Source of the DNA: Trichaptum fuscoviolaceum
Lineage: Eukaryota > Basidiomycota > Agaricomycetes > Hymenochaetales > Trichaptaceae
Reading direction: 5' to 3'
Length of the DNA: 64,000 nt
Assembly: GCA_910574455.1 (NCBI GenBank)
Contig: CAJSYZ010000004.1
Location: forward strand, 62,001-126,000
The notes below the pieces were generated by a model. The model ran no database searches. It was not told the origin of the DNA and worked only from the letters and a program-made list of their open reading frames with translations. The translations under genes and the position numbers were made by a program. This document shows positions 58,356 through 64,000 of this stretch, one piece after another (the stretch's first letter is position 1; each line of letters opens with the position of its first letter).

Positions 58356-60480
58356 ATGGCGTCGGGTTTGCCCCCGAGTCGCCCTGGGCGATGGCGAATC
58401 GTAAAATCGAAGCGGGAGAGGAACAGACTCCACCGGGCTTGGCGTCGCGTCAGCGTTCGGGATTCAGAGAAATATAGCAGATTCTTGTGGTCAGACACGA
58501 TATCGAGTTTATGACTCGCACCTTCGAGATAATGTCGCCACTCGTCAAGAGCTCGAATAATCGTGAGTAGCTCCTTGTCATAAATCTCGTAGTTGCGTTC
58601 CGCATCGTTGAGGGATTTCGAGAAAAAGGCGACCGGATGTATCAGCCCGTCGTCGCCTTCCTGGGACAAGACCGCGCCGGTCGCGAAATCAGAGGCGTCG
58701 CATTCCACGATGAATTGTCGCGACATGTCTGGCATCATCAGGACGGGGGCGGTCGTGAACATGCGCTTGAGATAGTCGAAAGCGAACTGCTGGTTTTCTG
58801 TCCAGGCCCAGCGAATGTCCTTCTTCAGCAGCGTCGTGAGCGGTTTGACGATGTGCGAGAAATCCCGAATGAAGCGTCGATAGAAATTCGCGAACCCGAG
58901 GAAGGCTTGAATGTCTTTTACCTTTTTCGGGGTAGGCCAGTCGAGGACCGCCTGTACCTTGGCGGGATCCATCGCCACCTTTCCCTGCGAAATAATCATC
59001 CCGAGATACTCGACGGAAGTCTGTTTGAATTTGCACTTTTCGGGTTTACAGAACAAGTCGTTTTCGCGCAGCCGCTTAAGGACTTCCCGTACGTGTTCCT
59101 CGTGCTGCGATTCATCTTCGGAAAAGATTAGCAAGTCGTCAAGATAGATGATCACGTATACTCCAATGAGATCTTTGAAGATATCGTTCATCATATGCTG
59201 GAAGGTCGCCGGGGCATTCGTGAGCCCGAATGTCATCACCGTTGGTTCGAAATGTCCTGCCTGAGTCCGAAATGCGGCCTTCCACTCGTCGCCTTGCTTC
59301 AGTCGCACGTTGTGGTAGCCCCATCGCAAATCTAACGTCGTGAAAACCTTCGCCTTTTGCAGTGCGTCTACGAGTTCCATCGTGAGGGGAAGCGGGTATC
59401 GATTCTTGACCGTGATATCGTTCAGTCGTCGGTAATCGACTACCATGCGCAAGGTTCCGTCCTTTTTCTTGATAAAGAAGACGGGAGCCGCTGCAGGGGA
59501 TTTCGAAGGTCGTATGTACCCTTTGCGCAGGTTTTCGTCAACGAATTCGCGAAGGGCGTCGCGTTCGGCCGGGGCCAACGGGTAGATTTTGCTGTACGGG
59601 GGAACCTTCCCGGGTTCTAAATCTATGGCGTGATCATACGGCTTGCGTAGTGGAAGCCTTTCGGATTCAACTTTCGAGAAAACGTCGGCAAACTCACGAA
59701 ATTCGGGGGGAACTAGTTCCTCGAAGGTTTTCTCGCCTTCCTTCACTGCTGACTTCTCAGCAATGGCCTGGGAGTGGGTGTACGAGGCGGCAATTTTGTA
59801 CGCGAAGTGGTCGTCCGTCATGACGAAGTAGGATTCAGCGTCGTGGTACTGGTCCCAATATTTTTCTGAGTACCGAAATCCTGGTGGGACAGCTTCCCAT
59901 TCGGCCTGGGTCCTGTCGGGCCCCCAGGGGGTCTCGACTTCTTCTGCTATGGCGAGGCGGGGGAGCGGGACCAGGCGTTGCTGGTTGTCACACTGAGGTG
60001 GGCAGCGGTTGAGATCGACCACATCGTTGGTCCAGTCAATGGTTGGGTTATGGTGCCGCAGCCAGTCGATCCCCATGATAATATCGTCGTCGCCAATATC
60101 CGCGACGGCCATGGTCAACTGTTCTAAGTGTCCCTTCATCTCGACGTTGAGGACTACTTCCTTGGTGATGCGTCCAATCGCGTTCGGGGAATTGTCCGCG
60201 TTGCGCAAAAGTATTGGGATTACCAAGTCCCGGGTCTGGAGTCCGGTGTCGCGAAACGTAGCGGGAATTTATGAAAGTTCCCGACGCACCGCTGTCTAAC
60301 ATTACTGTGGCTAAGGCATCCGTCTTTCCGTCGCTAACCTGTACCGGGAACTTCAAATGTCGTCGAAGACGACGGTCTATTGTAGAGATGGTTAAATACA
60401 AGGGACCATTATTAAGAGAGTTCTTCGGCCACAAGGGCGGTTGGGTCGTATAGGGCGCGACTGAGCAATACGACCCTACT
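58356..60480 (-). pseudogene. Protease, reverse transcriptase and RNase H part of pol (frameshifted)
   Basis: Protease active site LDSGASGTFINSRYV near 60270. Just after it one extra T (near 60254-60256) breaks the frame; the next frame continues VIPILLRNADNSPNAIGRIT. Reverse transcriptase follows with DYRRLNDITVKNRYPLP, FTTLDLRWGYHNVRL and YVIIYLDDLLIFSEDE (YLDD catalytic box), then RNase H with ECDASDFATGAVLSQ, FFSKSLNDAERNYEIYDKEL and the end RLGGKPDA, where the Pack-type element interrupts it. Confidence 0.9.
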
Positions 60481-60698
60481 GAAAATCCGCTGGGGGCGGG
60501 GCTTCGGGATTGTGAACGTTCTTGGCGGCGGGCGTCATGGCGGCGAATGCGTTCTGTAGCACGGACTGCTGCACATTCTGGACGTACTGTTCCGCCATAC
60601 GTTTGAGCGTTTCTTCGAACGACTGGAGCGCGGGGGGCGAGGGGCTCGACGGGGACGTGGATTTCGTAGCCTTTAGGTTTCGGGTTGGCGGTCGCGTT
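60476..60698 (-). pseudogene. C-terminal tail of gag, separated by an insertion
   Basis: Continues the gag frame after the zinc knuckle: CPTRPPTRNLKATKSTSP, a Ser/Pro-rich linker, SFEETLKRMAEQYVQNVQQS, and a stop at 60476-60478. The first part lies beyond the palindromic element at 63545. The pol frame overlaps this tail in another phase, so pol was probably made by ribosomal frameshifting or readthrough. Confidence 0.75.
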
Positions 60699-60705
60699 GG
60701 GCAAT

Positions 60706-62098
60706 CAGTCCTGCCAGCTAAAATGAAGCTTCAAGTGTGAGCAATGCTCACTGGCTGTACTACAGAGTGATGTTCACTATATGAACAATTACTCAAGTCA
60801 AATACGACATGGGTGATCATCAGCAGTGAGTGAAAGTCAAAAGTGAGCTTGAAGCGGTGCTCACCTCTGAAGCTCACTTTGCCCCCTCCTATAGAGGGTA
60901 GTATACAGCTGTAGTTATACTATAATATAACAAATGTCTATTTAATAATTGAGCATACCCACCGCTTTTTTGAGCTAATTATAGTACTCAGGCACTGCTG
61001 ATTGATAGTATGCTGTAATAATTTAGAATTTCATAATTTCCATCCATTTTGAGATATGAGGCACATCAGGGTCCAGGACCCTGAGGTCTGGCAGGTTCCA
61101 GGTCACTTGGTGCCTGCTGCCGCTTTAGGGGGTCGTGGGAATAAATTCAAATTAGCCTTTGCAGCCCCTACAGGCCTTTAAAAATAGCGCAAAAATAGCC
61201 AAAAAATCAGAAAAATATTCCTGGGCACTGCCGCTTCGCCCTAGCGTGGGAACTACGCTTTTGGGCGACCATATTAGGCTACCAGGGTGCTCTGGGCCTT
61301 CCTGGGCCCTTCCAAAAGCGGTAAAAATCATCATAAAATAGATAATTATAATCATTTGCCCCTGCATATATGCAGGCTTCCCCTGGGCCTACCAGCAGCA
61401 AATAAAATGCACTAAAATCATAATATATTAGGAGAAGTATATCTAAGAATAACTAGATGGCTATATATAGAAATACTAGCTGGGAACATGTGTGGAATAG
61501 CATAACATATTCTATTTTTAATACATAGCAAATGGGGCTCATTGCACCACATTAGGGTACCTCCAGAATGCAAATTTTGATGGGAATCCAATGGTGCATA
61601 CTAGACGAGCTGAAACGGGCTTTCAAGGCGCCAAAATATGCATTTTACGTTTTGTTACAAATTATTCTTTTATTTAAATGTTATTTTTACTACAGCACTT
61701 CTACTGCACGTAATGGCACGTATAGATAGCCGAAATGGTAGAGAATGACGAGGAGAGCAATAATATGAGCTTAGAATAGCTACGCGGCGGCTATATATAG
61801 CTGTAGCACACCAACTCTTTTCGGAGTGCATGCAATTATTGTTTCTCTCTCATATACATATACACACAGTTCTACGTGTGCTAATAGGTTTGAATAGCTC
61901 TCTATATATGCCTTTCATGCTGTACGAAGTTTCACGGCAATCGGAGCTCATTCTGAATTGATATAAGGCATGCAATTTTCGGGAAGAATGGTTAATTTTA
62001 ATTTATTGGGAGAGTTATAGGTCAGGCACAGAGTGCCAAACATTCACTATAAGTATCCTATACATAATCCAATTGCATGTTTGGGATGTCAATGGAAT
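60706..62098 (+). repeat. Left arm of the giant inverted repeat
   Basis: Near-perfect inverted match to 62197-63536; small indels only, such as one base near 61868 and a 45 bp difference near the outer end. Confidence 0.9.
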
Positions 62099-62196
62099 GG
62101 GGAAGTCATATCCAACATTGTAGGGTAATATGCTATGTGTGATATCAGAATATACATGTTATGTCAGAAACACATATAACTTACAGTTTCCACCTG

Positions 62197-63536
62197 CATC
62201 CCAAACATGCAATTGGATTATGTATAGGATACTTATAGTGAATGTTTGGCACTCTGTGCCTGACCTATAACTCTCCCAATAAATTAAAATTAACCATTCT
62301 TCCCGAAAATTGCATGCCTTATATCAATTCAGAATGAGCTCCGATTGCCGTGAAACTTCGTACAGCATGAAAGGCATATATAGAGAGCTATTCAAACCTA
62401 TTAGCACACGTAGATACTGTGTGTATATGTATATGAGAGAGAAACAATAATTGCATGCACTCCGAAAAGAGTTGGTGTGCTACAGCTATATATAGCCGCC
62501 GCGTAGCTATTCTAAGCTCATATTATTGCTCTCCTCGTCATTCTCTACCATTTCGGCTATCTATACGTGCCATTACGTGCAGTAGAAGTGCTGTAGTAAA
62601 AATAACATTTAAATAAAAGAATAATTTGTAACAAAACGTAAAATGCATATTTTGGCGCCTTGAAAGCCCGTTTCAGCTCGTCTAGTATGCACCATTGGAT
62701 TCCCATCAAAATTTGCATTCTGGAGGTACCCTAATGTGGTGCAATGAGCCCCATTTGCTATGTATTAAAAATAGAATATGTTATGCTATTCCACACATGT
62801 TCCCAGCTAGTATTTCTATATATAGCCATCTAGTTATTCTTAGATATACTTCTCCTAATATATTATGATTTTAGTGCATTTTATTTGCTGCTGGTAGGCC
62901 CAGGGGAAGCCTGCATATATGCAGGGGCAAATGATTATAATTATCTATTTTATGATGATTTTTACCGCTTTTGGAAGGGCCCAGGAAGGCCCAGAGCACC
63001 CTGGTAGCCTAATATGGTCGCCCAAAAGCGTAGTTCCCACGCTAGGGCGAAGCGGCAGTGCCCAGGAATATTTTTCTGATTTTTTGGCTATTTTTGCGCT
63101 ATTTTTAAAGGCCTGTAGGGGCTGCAAAGGCTAATTTGAATTTATTCCCACGACCCCCTAAAGCGGCAGCAGGCACCAAGTGACCTGGAACCTGCCAGAC
63201 CTCAGGGTCCTGGACCCTGATGTGCCTCATATCTCAAAATGGATGGAAATTATGAAATTCTAAATTATTACAGCATACTATCAATCAGCAGTGCCTGAGT
63301 ACTATAATTAGCTCAAAAAAGCGGTGGGTATGCTCAATTATTAAATAGACATTTGTTGTATTATAGTATAACTACAGCTGTATACTACCCTCTATAGGAG
63401 GGGGCAAAGTGAGCTTCAGAGGTGAGCACCGCTCCAAGCTCACTTTTGAACTTCACTCACTGCTGATGATCACCCATGTCGTATTTGACTTGAGTAATTG
63501 TTCATATAGTGAGCTTCATTTCTGCTGGTAGCAGTG
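62197..63536 (-). repeat. Right arm of the giant inverted repeat
   Basis: Partner of 60706-62098. The 98 bp between the arms is AT-rich and unpaired. Confidence 0.9.
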
Positions 63537-63544
63537 GGGCAATC

Positions 63545-64000
63545 GCTCACTAAATGGTCTTTCTCTCCGCAGTAGTAGCATAGTCCCTTACTCCTGCGCT
63601 CCCGGCGCACCCTGTCAATCTCCATTGCGTTGGGATCCTTCGTCGAGCTTGCGCCCGCAGTCGGGATCGTACGCGGAACTGAGCTAGTGGTGCCGGGATT
63701 GCTTCGGGGCGTAGCCGCTGGCTTTGATACTGGTCCATAGGCGTGTGCGAGCCTTAGCTTCTCGTCCGTCTCGGAAACCCAATTGACGTAGGCATTGAAT
63801 TTCATATCCTTCGCCTCTGTGCTGGCGATGTGCTGGCGAACCTGGTCTTTGAGTCCCTTCCGGAACATGTCGAGGTAGATGATGTCCGTCGTTGCGTCCT
63901 TGGGCCACCCGGTGAGGGCTTGGAGGGCACGGAATTGCGACGCAAACTCGGCGACCGTTCCTGTCTGGCGTAGGCGCATCAGCTTGTCGGCTGCGGCTTT
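63545..64000 (-). pseudogene. Gag of the chromovirus, central part and zinc knuckle (partial)
   Basis: Open to the right edge. Shows the capsid-type segment MRLRQTGTVAEFASQFRAL and FRKGLKDQVRQHIAS, a Pro/Thr/Ser-rich linker, and one CCHC zinc knuckle CYYCGEKDHLVSDC (C-x2-C-x4-H-x4-C). Interrupted right after the knuckle by the palindromic element and resumed at 60698. Structural protein of the retrotransposon particle; RNA binding is the role of the knuckle. Confidence 0.85.

Larger units (their letters stand above)
60706..63536. mobile_element. Giant palindromic (fold-back) DNA transposon
   Basis: 2.83 kb made almost only of two inverted arms (60706-62098 and 62197-63536) around a 98 bp spacer. 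Flanked by GGGCAAT, or GGGCAATC counting 8 bp (60699-60706 and 63537-63544). The outer ends CAGTCCTGCCAGC and CACTGCTACCAGC are alike. It sits inside gag between the zinc knuckle and the tail. Near each end GTGAGC and GCTCAC words recur, as expected of sub-terminal transposase sites. The left end keeps about 45 bp, including a GTGAGCAATGCTCAC palindrome, absent from the right. The two frames mirrored at 61152-61367 and 62919-63134 are identical by symmetry and are not evidence of a gene. No transposase. Confidence 0.85.
52097..64000 (-). mobile_element. Ty3/gypsy chromovirus, interrupted, running off the right edge
   Basis: One minus-strand LTR retrotransposon, order from the right edge: gag, protease, reverse transcriptase, RNase H, integrase, chromodomain, polypurine tract, 3' LTR. 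About 11.9 kb are in the window, of which 3.77 kb (54588-58355) and 2.83 kb (60706-63536) are later insertions. The chromodomain places it in the chromovirus branch, which target histone marks. The 5' LTR and primer binding site are outside. Two single-base frameshifts in pol and the two insertions make it non-autonomous. Confidence 0.9.

Noticed and set aside
61152..61367. 71-codon frame repeated exactly at 62919-63134
   Set aside because: Exact repetition follows from the inverted-repeat arms. Both strands and both arms give mirror frames, so it is no evidence of coding.
60699..63544. Palindrome as pure assembly artefact
   Set aside because: The target duplication on both sides, end differences between arms and a non-repeated spacer fit a real element. 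An artefact would not normally create a target duplication. Long reads remain the decisive check.

Overview
The window looks like an accessory, repeat-rich stretch of a filamentous basidiomycete genome, probably an agaricomycete. Evidence: split genes with many 45-65 bp GT-AG introns, TATA-like boxes 45-100 bp upstream of starts, families of uncharacterised membrane proteins in several copies, two fungal cytochrome P450 genes (one a self-sufficient P450-reductase fusion of CYP505 type), a chromodomain-bearing Ty3/gypsy element, and several non-autonomous DNA transposons. No rRNA, tRNA, CRISPR array or prokaryotic operon was seen. The species cannot be named from the sequence.

Layout. 1-3.4 kb: the 5' end of a minus-strand gene, then mostly non-coding DNA holding a Tourist-like MITE (937-1085) and a 0.7 kb Mutator-like non-autonomous element (2082-2799). 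3.4-11 kb: three plus-strand paralogues of a small multi-span membrane protein (3447, 6035, 10157) with an unrelated eight-exon gene of unknown function between copies two and three. 11.1-15.9 kb: an apparently intact biotin-dependent urea-carboxylase-type enzyme, minus strand, without an allophanate hydrolase domain. 16.3-18.7 kb: an unknown gene whose paralogue lies at 35.9-38.1 kb. 19-20 kb: scrambled carboxylase debris. 21.5-23.7 kb: first of three copies of a larger multi-span membrane protein (others at 30.5-32.3 and 47.1-49.1 kb). 24-29.3 kb: a complete P450 gene (25299-27791) bracketed by the 3' and 5' debris of another P450-reductase copy. 33-41 kb: degenerate P450-reductase and carboxylase fragments. 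42.0-46.2 kb: the intact P450-reductase fusion. 49.6-50.8 kb: a broken CSE1/CAS-type nuclear export receptor. 51.2-52.1 kb: an acidic-tailed gene whose start codon abuts a retrotransposon LTR. 52.1-64.0 kb: one minus-strand chromovirus, running off the right edge, carrying two nested DNA transposons: one (54588-58355) holds an HSP70 fragment, and the other (60706-63536) is almost wholly a giant inverted repeat.

How it fits together. The same few gene types (carboxylase, P450-reductase fusion, the 16.3/35.9 kb family, two membrane families) recur as intact copies, truncated copies and chimeric debris in both orientations. This points to repeated segmental duplication followed by decay. Whether the surviving carboxylase, two P450s and membrane proteins act in one pathway is inference only. 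All splice structures were read by eye from splice sites, codon phase and comparison between paralogues inside the window. No alignment or database search was run.
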